A stretch of DNA of 64,000 nt from Thiomicrorhabdus sp965602805 (GTDB taxonomy: Bacteria; Pseudomonadota; Gammaproteobacteria; Thiomicrospirales; Thiomicrospiraceae): positions 124,001 to 188,000 of the forward strand of contig CBFCZK010000001.1 of assembly GCA_965602805.1 (NCBI GenBank), in the 5' to 3' direction. The notes beneath the pieces were generated by a model. That model did not search any database, was not told the origin of the DNA, and saw nothing but the letters and a program-made list of their open reading frames with translations. Below, piece by piece: positions 24,918 to 33,285 of this stretch. Position numbers and translations under genes: made by a program. The first letter of the stretch is position 1. Each line of letters starts with the position of its first letter.

Positions 24918-27555
24918 GTTTCTTCGTTTTGTTTTGGCATTTCTGTTTACCGTGTTGATCTTCTATCAGCTCGCTGCGTTTCCACCTTTATGGTGTGGGA
25001 TTGTCGCCGTGTGTTTGGCGATAGCGATGGCCTTGATAGTGCGCTTTAGCTCTTTTTTAAAGAGCTTAAGTCAGAAAAACAGAGGCTTTCAACAGTCTGT
25101 GCATACCGTATTAAATATTCTATTCGGGATTATTATAGGCTTCAGTTGGGTGTTTTGGCACTCTTTTTTTATGCCAGTTATCCCTGAGAGCCTTTTAAAT
25201 CAACCTGTATGGCTTTCTGGCCAAATTATTCAATCCTCATCGCAACCCTCCTTTGCGCAAAAGACACGATACACATACCAAATTCAAGTCGACAGTATTC
25301 AAGACGATTCAATGAGTGATTCGATACTGGCTGAGCAAGAAAATAAGCTAACTTACCAGGCCTGGTCAAAACCAATTGTCTCTATTAATTGGTACCTTTC
25401 TGAATCACAGCGCTCAGAGTTTGGTGCTCTACCTGAATTAGGAGAAGTGTGGCAAATGCGCGTTAAGCTTAAAGCCAATCATTACTCTATGAATCCGGGA
25501 GGCTTGGATTATGAGGCCTGGTTGTTTCAGCAACATATTTCGGCCAAGGGCTATGTAAAAAGGTATGGAAAAAATAAGTCTAAAAACCAAGCTGTTTCAA
25601 ACGTAAGGCCTAACTCTCTTTTATTGGAAAGGTTAGCGGAGGATTCTGTCTTCGGTTTTTATGCGTGGCAAAAACTGGCAACCGCGCGTTTAAAACAGGT
25701 TTTTAAAGAAAGTGAGTTTAGTCATTTCTATCAGGCCTTAACGCTAGGCGATAAATCGGCCGTTTCGACAGAGGATTGGTCTCTATTACAGAACACCGGC
25801 ACGATTCACTTGTTGGCCATTTCAGGTTTGCACATGGGGATTGTCGCCACTTTAGGTTATCTGTTTTTCAAAGTCTTGTGGTGGCTTGGAGTGTACCGAA
25901 TTGAAAGGATTAATTTGCCCGGTTTTGCAGCCTTGGGCGCTCTGTTGTTTGCAACGCTTTATTTAACCCTATCTGGTTTTTCGATTCCAACGCAAAGAGC
26001 GTGGTTAATGGTGGTCGCGGTATTAGGGTTTGTTCTCATTAGGCGAACCTTCCAACCTTGGTCAGCATTGGGTTTTGCAGCGCTGTTAATTGTCCTGTGG
26101 GACAGCCGTTCGGTCTTGAGTTTAGGTTTTTGGTTATCGTTTATTGCGGTTGCTCTAATTTTTGCGGCCATGCCTTATCTGCGTAATCGTTCAAAATGGC
26201 AACAGCTGTTGATGCTGCAAGCTTTGCTCACCTTGGGGTTAGCGCCTTTTTTGATTTGGGCGTTCCATAGCTTACCTCTCTATAGTTTTATCGCCAATTT
26301 GATTGCAGTGCCTTTTATCAGTTTGCTTGGGTTACCGTTGCTGTTTTTGAGTTCACTCATCGGCATGATCTCCATTGAATGGGGACTCCTTATGATTGAG
26401 TGGCTCGATGAATTGTGGGCTATTTTTTGGCAATACCTACAGTGGGTAAATGAGTTGCCAGAGAGTACCGTTGGATTTTCAAGCACTTCTTTAGTTTGGT
26501 TTCTCTCCATGTACGTCTTTATGTTTGCGGTACTCATCTTAAAGTCCCGTCTACACAAGAAAGTGGCTTTGGCAGGGATTTTATTGGCGGTGATAAGCTT
26601 AGGGTTACCTGAAAACAGTCGCCCACAAAGCGACCAGGCCTGGTTAACAGTCTTAGATGTGGGTCAAGGACAAGCCATTGTGGTCGAAACGAAAAACAGT
26701 GTTTTAGTTTACGATACCGGCGCGAAAATGGGGTCAAGCATGGATGGCGCTAAGTTGGCGGTTTTACCTTATTTAAAATCTCAGGGTTGGCGTAAGGTTG
26801 ATACTTTAGTTATTAGCCACAGCGATTCAGATCATGCTGGTGGCACCTTAATGCTTATAGATGGTTTGCCCGTAAAACAAGCTTTCAGTGGTCAGCCCGA
26901 CATTATGAACCGACGTTTACGAGTTAAAAATGAATCTTTGAATATCAAGCAACCAACCGATATACCCATTTTCGTATTATGTCAGGCCGGGCAGTCTTGG
27001 CAAGTCGATGGTGTTTTATTTGAAATGTTGTCGCCATCCGTGACTGAAATAGGCCAGCGCTTAACTTCAGACAATGATTTGTCATGCGTCTTAAAAATCA
27101 CTGCCGGTCAGCAATCGGTTTTAATGACAGGGGATTTAAGCCAACGCGGTGAAATGCTGTTAATGGAGCAGTTCGCCAAAAAACCGCAGTCATTAAAGAG
27201 TGATTTATTGATTGCCGGACATCACGGCAGTAAATCCTCTACTGGCCAGGCCTGGTTAAAACAAGTTGCACCGAACAAAGTCGTGTTTTCGGCAGGTTAT
27301 TTAAATCGTTATCACTTTCCAAATAAAGCCGTCTTGCAACGTATACAAACTCAGAGCGAAAATCACCGCGCAAATCAGCACGGAAATCCGTTAGAAACAA
27401 AACCGATTTCTTGGTGGAACACCGCTTGCTCCGGCGCACTGCAATTTAAGGTAACGAATTCGGGGATTAATTTGCAGCAAGAAACCCGCAAAAGCCAGCG
27501 TAAATGGTATCATCATGCCTGTTTAAACTCTCAGCAAGGACAACTATTTCAATGA
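24901..27555 (+). CDS. comEC: DNA internalisation channel ComEC/Rec2
   Basis: 884 residues. A hydrophobic N terminus is followed by a large loop, then the competence domain of many membrane helices (about residues 290-560; LAISGLHMGIVATLGYLFF is a family hallmark). The C-terminal metallo-beta-lactamase-like domain starts near residue 585 (WLTVLDVGQGQAIVVE) with HSDSDHAGG at residues 640-648 and LIAGHHGSKSS later. ComEC takes single-stranded DNA across the inner membrane in natural transformation. A start at 24916 is equally possible. Three palindromes lie inside it (25355, 26633, 27245). lpxK overlaps its end. Confidence 0.93.
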   Translation: MSFLGMFLRFVLAFLFTVLIFYQLAAFPPLWCGIVAVCLAIAMALIVRFSSFLKSLSQKNRGFQQSVHTVLNILFGIIIGFSWVFWHSFFMPVIPESLLNQPVWLSGQIIQSSSQPSFAQKTRYTYQIQVDSIQDDSMSDSILAEQENKLTYQAWSKPIVSINWYLSESQRSEFGALPELGEVWQMRVKLKANHYSMNPGGLDYEAWLFQQHISAKGYVKRYGKNKSKNQAVSNVRPNSLLLERLAEDSVFGFYAWQKLATARLKQVFKESEFSHFYQALTLGDKSAVSTEDWSLLQNTGTIHLLAISGLHMGIVATLGYLFFKVLWWLGVYRIERINLPGFAALGALLFATLYLTLSGFSIPTQRAWLMVVAVLGFVLIRRTFQPWSALGFAALLIVLWDSRSVLSLGFWLSFIAVALIFAAMPYLRNRSKWQQLLMLQALLTLGLAPFLIWAFHSLPLYSFIANLIAVPFISLLGLPLLFLSSLIGMISIEWGLLMIEWLDELWAIFWQYLQWVNELPESTVGFSSTSLVWFLSMYVFMFAVLILKSRLHKKVALAGILLAVISLGLPENSRPQSDQAWLTVLDVGQGQAIVVETKNSVLVYDTGAKMGSSMDGAKLAVLPYLKSQGWRKVDTLVISHSDSDHAGGTLMLIDGLPVKQAFSGQPDIMNRRLRVKNESLNIKQPTDIPIFVLCQAGQSWQVDGVLFEMLSPSVTEIGQRLTSDNDLSCVLKITAGQQSVLMTGDLSQRGEMLLMEQFAKKPQSLKSDLLIAGHHGSKSSTGQAWLKQVAPNKVVFSAGYLNRYHFPNKAVLQRIQTQSENHRANQHGNPLETKPISWWNTACSGALQFKVTNSGINLQQETRKSQRKWYHHACLNSQQGQLFQ
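25355..25366. repeat. ACCAGGCCTGGT palindrome, exact copy 4
   Basis: Inside comEC, read as YQAWS. A partial copy, AGGCCTGGTT, is at about 25514. Confidence 0.9.
26633..26644. repeat. ACCAGGCCTGGT palindrome, exact copy 5
   Basis: Inside comEC, read as DQAWL immediately before the metallo-beta-lactamase-like domain. Confidence 0.9.
27245..27256. repeat. GCCAGGCCTGGT palindrome variant, one base off
   Basis: Inside comEC, read as GQAWL, close to the 3' end of the gene. Confidence 0.85.
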
Positions 27556-28598
27556 GCTGGCCAGCCTTTTGGACACACAATACTTGGCAGACTAAGCTGC
27601 TTTCACCGCTGGCAAAACTAGTCTGCTGGGAAGCGACACGGCGCTTGCAGAAATTCCAAGAGCGACCACCTGCTGCGCAAACCCAAGCGAAAGTGATTGT
27701 GGTCGGTAATATAGTGGTCGGCGGCAGTGGAAAAACGCCGTTTATTATTTGGCTGACTCAGCAACTGCAAAACCAGGGGTTAAAAGTAGGCATTATCAGT
27801 CGAGGTTATGGCGGGCAATCTAAAAGCTGGCCATTACTCGTTACACCAGAAAGTGATCCTAAATTGGTGGGTGATGAACCTGTGTTATTAGCCAAACAGT
27901 TGGGTTGTCTTATTGCTGTTTCGCCAAAACGTCCTCAGGCGATTGAGTTGCTCAACCAACAAACGGATTTAGATGTCATTATCAGTGACGATGGATTACA
28001 GCATTACGCCATGGCGCGTGATATTGAAATCGTGTTGATTGATGCCCAGCGTCAGTTTGGCAATAAATTGTGTCTGCCTGCGGGCCCTTTAAGAGAGCCG
28101 ATGAGCCGATTGGAGCAAGTCGATTTTTGTATTTGGAATGGTTTAAAGGCAGAGCAAGATTATCCTATATCATCTTTAGAGTCCGTTACAAAACCGGCCC
28201 AGTTCAAAATGAACCTGTCTCCGCTCTGTTTCCGACAAGTAATGAATGCCGATGAAACCCGTTCAGTAGAAAGCTTTAATGGCCAATCAGCTTATGCCAT
28301 TGCGGGGATTGGTAACCCACAACGATTTTTTGAAACATTAAAAGCGTTAGATGTTTTAATCACCGCAAAACCCTTTGCCGATCACTACGCTTATCGTTTA
28401 GCAGATTTTGAAGGCTTTGATGATGAAAAACCCTTACTTATGACAGAGAAAGATGCGGTAAAATGTAGCGAAATTGCCAAAACCCATCAAAAAACCAACT
28501 GGTGGTATTTAGAAGTTGCGTCCATTTGTGATGAAGGCAACAATGTGCTGTTAAAACAGATAATGAGTCAGCTAACTGCAGAGCCTGATGGTCGTTAA
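27552..28598 (+). CDS. lpxK: Tetraacyldisaccharide 4'-kinase
   Basis: 348 residues from the ATG at 27552, which overlaps the comEC stop (ATGA); the earlier frame start at 27504 would overlap comEC by about 50 bp. The N-terminal segment LLSPLAKLVCWEATRRLQ is the membrane-interface helix, and the P-loop is VGNIVVGGSGKTPF near residue 55. LSRGYGG, typical of LpxK, appears here as IISRGYGGQSK. DDGLQHYAMARDIEIVLIDA is the other hallmark. It phosphorylates the lipid A precursor at the inner membrane. Confidence 0.95.
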   Translation: MSWPAFWTHNTWQTKLLSPLAKLVCWEATRRLQKFQERPPAAQTQAKVIVVGNIVVGGSGKTPFIIWLTQQLQNQGLKVGIISRGYGGQSKSWPLLVTPESDPKLVGDEPVLLAKQLGCLIAVSPKRPQAIELLNQQTDLDVIISDDGLQHYAMARDIEIVLIDAQRQFGNKLCLPAGPLREPMSRLEQVDFCIWNGLKAEQDYPISSLESVTKPAQFKMNLSPLCFRQVMNADETRSVESFNGQSAYAIAGIGNPQRFFETLKALDVLITAKPFADHYAYRLADFEGFDDEKPLLMTEKDAVKCSEIAKTHQKTNWWYLEVASICDEGNNVLLKQIMSQLTAEPDGR

Positions 28599-28680
28599 GA
28601 TTACGACTTAAATAAGCTCAATAAAATAAGTTCAATAGAACAACTAAGCCCAACAAAACAAGATCAAAAAAGAGAATTAC

Positions 28681-28881
28681 ATGGATCCTAAGTTATTAGA
28701 AATTCTAGTTTGCCCAGTGAGTAAAACGAAGTTGATTTACGATAAAAACAGCCAAGAATTAATTTCTACCGCCGCTAATTTAGCCTATCCAGTTAGAGAT
28801 GGCATTCCTATTTTGCTTGAAGATGAAGCACGTATTTTACCAGCAGAAGAAGTTGAAGCTTACCGTAAGCAGAAGTCATAA
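28681..28881 (+). CDS. Trm112/YcaR family protein
   Basis: 66 residues: LLEILVCPVSKTKLIYDK...ANLAYPVRDGIPILLEDEARIL. This is the UPF0434/Trm112-like family, usually encoded between lpxK and kdsB, exactly as here. Only one cysteine of the original zinc site (VCP) remains, as is common in gammaproteobacterial members. The role is unknown; related proteins assist methyltransferases. GAGAATTAC provides a moderate ribosome binding site. Confidence 0.9.
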   Translation: MDPKLLEILVCPVSKTKLIYDKNSQELISTAANLAYPVRDGIPILLEDEARILPAEEVEAYRKQKS

Positions 28882-28937
28882 ACGTAAAATCGAAATTAAA
28901 ACTAAAACCAAACGTTTGCAAGAGAAGTTAGCCCATT

Positions 28938-29699
28938 ATGTCATTTACCGTCATCATTCCAGCCCGTTTTGAATCCAGTCGTTTGCCTGGCAAGCCACTG
29001 ATGGATATTCATGGCAAACCTATGATTCAGTGGACTTGGTTACAAGCCAAAAAATCGGGAGCGAGCCGTATTATTATCGCCACCGAGTCTTTGGAGGTTA
29101 AAGCCGCTTGTGAAGCCTTTGGTGCTGAGGTTTGCCTAACAGCAGAACATCATCAGTCGGGTACTGAGCGGATTGCAGAGGTGATTGAACTGTCTGGCTT
29201 GCAGGATGATGAGATTATTGTCAATGTGCAAGGTGACGAACCTATGTTACCACCGGAGCTGATTCACCAAGTTGCGGAAGGTTTAGAAGCACATCCGCAT
29301 ATTCAAATGGCGACGCTATGCGAACCGATCGATGACGTTGAAACTGTATTTGATGCCCATGCCGTTAAAGTTAGCAGAGATGTTAATAATTGTGCGATTA
29401 ATTTCAGTCGAGCGCCGTTACCTTGGTCTCGAGATACCTTTCTAGCAAACAGTCAAACCCTGCCTGAGAACTGGGCGTATAAACGCCATATTGGGTTGTA
29501 CGCTTATCGTTGCGGTTTTGTAAAACAGTATGTGGCCTGGCCTGCATGCGATTTAGAGCATGTCGAAAAACTCGAGCAGTTAAGAGTGTTATGGCATGGC
29601 GAAAAAATTCTAGTGTTAGATGCACTGTGTGATGCTGGCGTGGGTGTTGATACCCCAGAAGATTTGGCGCGCGTTCGTCAGCTCTTGTCGGCAGGTTAG
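28938..29699 (+). CDS. kdsB: 3-deoxy-manno-octulosonate cytidylyltransferase
   Basis: 253 residues. The N-terminal nucleotidyltransferase motif is VIIPARFESSRLPGKPL, followed by VQGDEPMLPPELI and the HIGLYAYRCGF segment near residue 190. KdsB activates Kdo with CTP for lipopolysaccharide inner core assembly. It is the fourth gene of the comEC-lpxK-Trm112-kdsB run. Length is normal. Confidence 0.96.
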   Translation: MSFTVIIPARFESSRLPGKPLMDIHGKPMIQWTWLQAKKSGASRIIIATESLEVKAACEAFGAEVCLTAEHHQSGTERIAEVIELSGLQDDEIIVNVQGDEPMLPPELIHQVAEGLEAHPHIQMATLCEPIDDVETVFDAHAVKVSRDVNNCAINFSRAPLPWSRDTFLANSQTLPENWAYKRHIGLYAYRCGFVKQYVAWPACDLEHVEKLEQLRVLWHGEKILVLDALCDAGVGVDTPEDLARVRQLLSAG

Positions 29700-29709
29700 G
29701 TTCGGTTAG

Positions 29710-29916
29710 ATGTTAAAGTACCTAACGCTGCTTGCGGTAATCTACTTCTTTTACTGGTTGATTAAGCAAAAGCTTCGTAATCGTAAGTTAGCGCAACAAG
29801 GTGTTGTTGTTGAGCAGAAAGGCTTGCGTCCAATCACTTTAATGTCCATCGTCATGGTCGTGATGTATGGAGGCTATCTAATCTATTTCCTTCTAAGCGA
29901 TTCATCCATCCCGTAA
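29710..29916 (+). CDS. Small membrane protein of unknown function
   Basis: 68 residues starting 11 bp after the kdsB stop. Two hydrophobic spans (residues about 3-18 and 42-62) flank a basic and hydrophilic middle with KQKLRNRKLAQQGVVVEQKG. The last seven codons (LSDSSIP) lie in the left arm of an inverted repeat that continues downstream, so the true ancestral C terminus may have been displaced. No family is recognised. Confidence 0.55.
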   Translation: MLKYLTLLAVIYFFYWLIKQKLRNRKLAQQGVVVEQKGLRPITLMSIVMVVMYGGYLIYFLLSDSSIP

Positions 29917-30160
29917 GCAGGTTCATTTCTGCGTTAAAATCAGTCGAGTACTGTTCGTACACTCCCTTGTTTTGCCTTGAACTGAATCTGCTTTCGGGCG
30001 GATGAATTCGCTTAGAGACTTGGAGGTTCTATTCCCTGAGTTGAGCTATTCCGGCGTTAAAATCGGTCGAGTACTGTTCGTACACACCCTTGCCTTGAAC
30101 AGAACCTGCTTTTGGGCGGATGAATTCGCTTAGAAACATGGGGACTATGCTCCCTAAACT
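29892..30160. repeat. Inverted and tandem repeat element after kdsB
   Basis: A left arm (29892-29925, TCTAAGCGATTCATCC...) is the imperfect reverse complement of 29983-30016 and again of 30100-30134 (GGCGGATGAATTCGCTTAGA). The stretch 29931-30022 (from GCGTTAAAATC) is repeated at 30054-30141 in direct orientation, period about 122 bp, with the same GTACTGTTCGTAC hairpin. It contains no gene except the end of the 29710 gene. Not a CRISPR array. Confidence 0.75.
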
Positions 30161-30185
30161 CACCCTCTTTATATGCTCTTAAAAC

Positions 30186-31130
30186 CTATTTGTTCTCTAA
30201 CGTTTGATAGTGCTGCCTAGCGGTTTCTACTTTTTCGCATAAGTCATCCAAAGCATTGATGAGTCTGGCAGTCGGTCTCTGGTATAAATTGTTGTCGAGT
30301 AGATAGATTTGTTGATGTTTCACAGCTTGCAGGCTGGGATATTTTTGCCAGAATGTTAACCAATCTTTTTGAAAGGCTTGCTGGCCGCCCAGAAAAAAAA
30401 CTTGCGGGTTACGTTCAAAGATACTTTCTAAACTTACCTCTGCTGTGAGCGGTTTTAAGTCAGAAAACGCATTGGTTGCGCCACAGGTATTTAACGCTTG
30501 GCTGATAAACTGTGTGCCATTCATGGTGATAATGGGTTGGTTCCAAATTTCGTAAAAGCTCGATATGGGTTGGGCGTTTTGATATTGTTGACGAATTTTA
30601 GACAGGCTTTGACGTAATGAATTGGCCTCTTTAAGCGCATGGGCTTGCGTGCCAGACAATTGACCGAAAAGTTCAATCTCATTCGGAATGTCATCGATTA
30701 TTGTGACGTCACTTTGTACCACCTTAAAACCGAGTTCTTTTAGGCGTTCAATGTCCTGTAGACGGTTGCCAGAGTGCCATCCTAAAATAAGATCGGGATT
30801 AAGTTCGATAATACGCTCTAAATTAATGGCATTGTAGCTACCAATCACAGGCAGATCTAAAGCCGCTTTAGGAAAGTCTGAATAATCCACGACGCCTACG
30901 ACCTTATGTCCCGCTCCAGCAGAAAAGAGCATTTCGGTGATGTGTGGCGCTAAAGAGATAATACGTTGAGCAGGTGCTACTTGTGTTTCTAAACTCAGTA
31001 AACCTATCTTTTCAGCAGATGACCAGGCCTGGTTAAAAGGAAAAACCATTAAAATAAACAGGCTAAACAGAGTAGGCTGTTTAAGTCGTTTAACCAGGCC
31101 TGGTAGTTTTTTTTTAAAGAGGAATGACAT
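30186..31130 (-). CDS. btuF: Cobalamin/metallophore periplasmic binding protein (BtuF-like)
   Basis: About 314 residues from the ATG at 31130, after the cobO stop. An N-terminal signal peptide (basic head, hydrophobic FSLFILMVFPFNQAWSS) is followed by RIISLAPHITEMLFSAGAGHKVVGVVDYSDFP, a class III substrate-binding fold. Its place in the riboswitch operon with btuB supports vitamin B12 binding rather than a siderophore. Two palindromes (31022 and 31093) lie inside the signal-peptide coding region. No btuC/btuD permease or ATPase genes are seen in the window. Confidence 0.82.
   Translation of the reverse strand: MSFLFKKKLPGLVKRLKQPTLFSLFILMVFPFNQAWSSAEKIGLLSLETQVAPAQRIISLAPHITEMLFSAGAGHKVVGVVDYSDFPKAALDLPVIGSYNAINLERIIELNPDLILGWHSGNRLQDIERLKELGFKVVQSDVTIIDDIPNEIELFGQLSGTQAHALKEANSLRQSLSKIRQQYQNAQPISSFYEIWNQPIITMNGTQFISQALNTCGATNAFSDLKPLTAEVSLESIFERNPQVFFLGGQQAFQKDWLTFWQKYPSLQAVKHQQIYLLDNNLYQRPTARLINALDDLCEKVETARQHYQTLENK
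31022..31033. repeat. ACCAGGCCTGGT palindrome, exact copy 6
   Basis: Inside the BtuF signal peptide coding region, read on the minus strand as NQAWS. Confidence 0.9.
31093..31104. repeat. ACCAGGCCTGGT palindrome, exact copy 7
   Basis: Inside the BtuF signal peptide coding region, read as LPGLV, 60 bp from copy 6. Confidence 0.9.
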
Positions 31131-31164
31131 AAGAATATTCGCTTCTGTTAATTCAATCGTACGA

Positions 31165-31773
31165 TTATAAATCGATGCCAATTTGGGCTTTAATACCGCT
31201 GCTATAAGCGTGCTTTTCATCTTTAATTTCAGAAACGGTATCAGCAATCTCTCTCAATTCCGCTAAAGCAGAACGTCCGGTGACCACGACATGTTGCGTG
31301 GCTGGGCGGGTTTGTAGATCCTTTAACACCATTGCTTTATCCAGATAGTCATAACTCAGTAAGTAGGTCAGTTCGTCTAACACCACCAAATCATAGGAAT
31401 CATCCGCAAGAATTTTTTGCGCGATTTTCCAGCCTTTCTCAGAGGTCGCTATATCCTGAGTTCTGTCTTGGGTATCCCAGGTAAAACCATCGCCCAAGAC
31501 ATGCCATTCAACGCCTTCATGTTCACTGAAAAAGGCCTCTTCACCAGTGTCGGTACGACTTTTTATAAACTGACAAACGCCAACCTTCATTCCATGCCCT
31601 AAGGCGCGGGCAATCATGCCGAAAGCCGAGGTTGATTTGCCTTTACCATTGCCGGTAATGACCAGTAACAAACCTTTTTCATCAGCGGCTTTTTCAATGG
31701 AGGCATCTATTTGCGCCTTTTTGCGTTCCATTCGGACTTTATGGTAATGCTCTTTTTTATCAACAGTGTTCAT
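31165..31773 (-). CDS. cobO: Cob(I)alamin adenosyltransferase
   Basis: 202 residues. The P-loop is VITGNGKGKSTSAFG near residue 40, and DLVVLDELTYLL and VVVTGRSALAELREIADTVSEI are typical of the CobA/CobO/BtuR family. It adenosylates cobalamin or its precursor in the cytoplasm. The gene starts one base after the cobQ stop and is followed by btuF. Confidence 0.95.
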   Translation of the reverse strand: MNTVDKKEHYHKVRMERKKAQIDASIEKAADEKGLLLVITGNGKGKSTSAFGMIARALGHGMKVGVCQFIKSRTDTGEEAFFSEHEGVEWHVLGDGFTWDTQDRTQDIATSEKGWKIAQKILADDSYDLVVLDELTYLLSYDYLDKAMVLKDLQTRPATQHVVVTGRSALAELREIADTVSEIKDEKHAYSSGIKAQIGIDL

Positions 31774-31774
31774 A

Positions 31775-33283
31775 TTAAAACCCTAAAATTTGGTTAATTT
31801 CTTCTAGATCAAGATGTTGCTCTAAAGTGTCCGCTAAACGATTTATTTGCTGTTCTCTATGTTCAGCTAAATCAAACGGTAAAGCGGTGGTGTTATTTGC
31901 CCATTGTAGCAAGGCCTGTAAAGCCGGTGTTTCATCAAATAAACCGTGACAATAACTGACTAGGATTTGATTGTCATCAGAGATCGCACCATCGGTTTTT
32001 ACCCTGTTATCGCTGTTGCCAGTGGCTTTTATGTCGCCTGTGCCACTTGTATCGAATATAATTGCAGGCTTATAGGCGCTCAAATTTGTCACGCCTTGGT
32101 GTATTTCATAGCCTTTCATTATTGCAGGGTTATCGAAATTGAAAGTCCCGATACGATTGATAAGCTGTTTTTCTGCTTGCAACGTCGTGCTGTAATCCAA
32201 TAGCCCCAGACCTGCTTGTTTTGGATGGGTAGATTCGATACCTTGAGGGTCAAATATCCACTGGCCGAGCATTTGTAATCCACCACAAATTCCGATGATT
32301 TTACCGCCATAGCGAAGATGTTTATTGAGGTAGCTTTGCCAGCCTTGCTCTTTTAACCATTGCAAATCAAACGCCACACTTTTACTGCCCGGTAAAATCA
32401 CTAAATCTGCAGGCGGAATTTGGCAGTCATGTTTAATGAATTCAAAATCGATATCGGGATGCAATAGTAGTGGATCTAAGTCGGTATGGTTAGAGATATG
32501 CGGTAACAGCGGACAAATGACTTTAAATTGACCAGGCCTGGTAGCTTTAGTTGAGCTAATGGCATCTTCTGCATCTAGGTGTAAACCATGCAGGTAAGGC
32601 AATACACCTAAAACGGGCTTACCCGTTTGCAATTCTAACCACTCTAAACCATCTTCTAAAAGCTTGATATCGCCGCGAAAACGGTTAATGACAAAGCCTT
32701 TAATACGGGCTTGTTCTGATTCAGAAAGGCAGGAGAGTGTGCCGACAACATGCGCAAAGACACCGCCCTTATCAATATCCGCAATCAGAATGACTGGGCA
32801 GTCGACTTCTTCTGCAAAACCCATATTGGCAATATCGCCTTGGCGAAGATTAATTTCGGCAGGGCTACCAGCGCCTTCAACGATAATGATGGGATAGGTC
32901 TTCGATAAAATCTCGAAGGATTCAAAAACGGCCTTAGCTGCTTTGGGTTTGTAGTGGTGATAGTCCATAGCATTAATATTGCCGATGCTATGGCCTTGAA
33001 GAATAACTTGTGCACCAGTATCACTGCTAGGTTTGAGTAATACTGGATTCATATGCACAGAAAGAGGAACTTTGGCGGCTTTGGCTTGCAGTGCTTGTGC
33101 ACGTCCAATTTCGCCGCCATCATCCGTCACAGCGCTATTGAGCGCCATGTTTTGAGGTTTAAACGGAGCGACCGAAAGTCCACGCCGTTGCAATAGACGA
33201 CACAATCCTGCCACCAAGGTGGTCTTGCCTGCATCCGAAGTGCAACCTTGGACCATTAGGCAGTAGGGTGTATCTTGATTCAT
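31775..33283 (-). CDS. cobQ: Cobyric acid synthase
   Basis: 502 residues. The N-terminal dethiobiotin-synthetase-like domain has QGCTSDAGKTTLVAGLCRLL and FKPQNMALNS. The C-terminal GATase domain has ILPGSKSVAFDLQWL, the nucleophile in KIIGICGGLQMLGQWI, and a final YCHGLFDETPALQALL. It amidates adenosyl-cobyrinate a,c-diamide to cobyric acid. A palindrome at 32531 is read as TRPGQ. It lies 2 bp after btuB. Confidence 0.95.
   Translation of the reverse strand: MNQDTPYCLMVQGCTSDAGKTTLVAGLCRLLQRRGLSVAPFKPQNMALNSAVTDDGGEIGRAQALQAKAAKVPLSVHMNPVLLKPSSDTGAQVILQGHSIGNINAMDYHHYKPKAAKAVFESFEILSKTYPIIIVEGAGSPAEINLRQGDIANMGFAEEVDCPVILIADIDKGGVFAHVVGTLSCLSESEQARIKGFVINRFRGDIKLLEDGLEWLELQTGKPVLGVLPYLHGLHLDAEDAISSTKATRPGQFKVICPLLPHISNHTDLDPLLLHPDIDFEFIKHDCQIPPADLVILPGSKSVAFDLQWLKEQGWQSYLNKHLRYGGKIIGICGGLQMLGQWIFDPQGIESTHPKQAGLGLLDYSTTLQAEKQLINRIGTFNFDNPAIMKGYEIHQGVTNLSAYKPAIIFDTSGTGDIKATGNSDNRVKTDGAISDDNQILVSYCHGLFDETPALQALLQWANNTTALPFDLAEHREQQINRLADTLEQHLDLEEINQILGF
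32531..32542. repeat. ACCAGGCCTGGT palindrome, exact copy 8
   Basis: Inside cobQ, read as TRPGQ, a third phase. Confidence 0.9.
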
Positions 33284-33285
33284 GC

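Noticed and set aside
29892..30160. CRISPR-like array
   Set aside because: Only two direct units with a 122-bp period and inverted arms; no short repeat with unique spacers and no cas genes.
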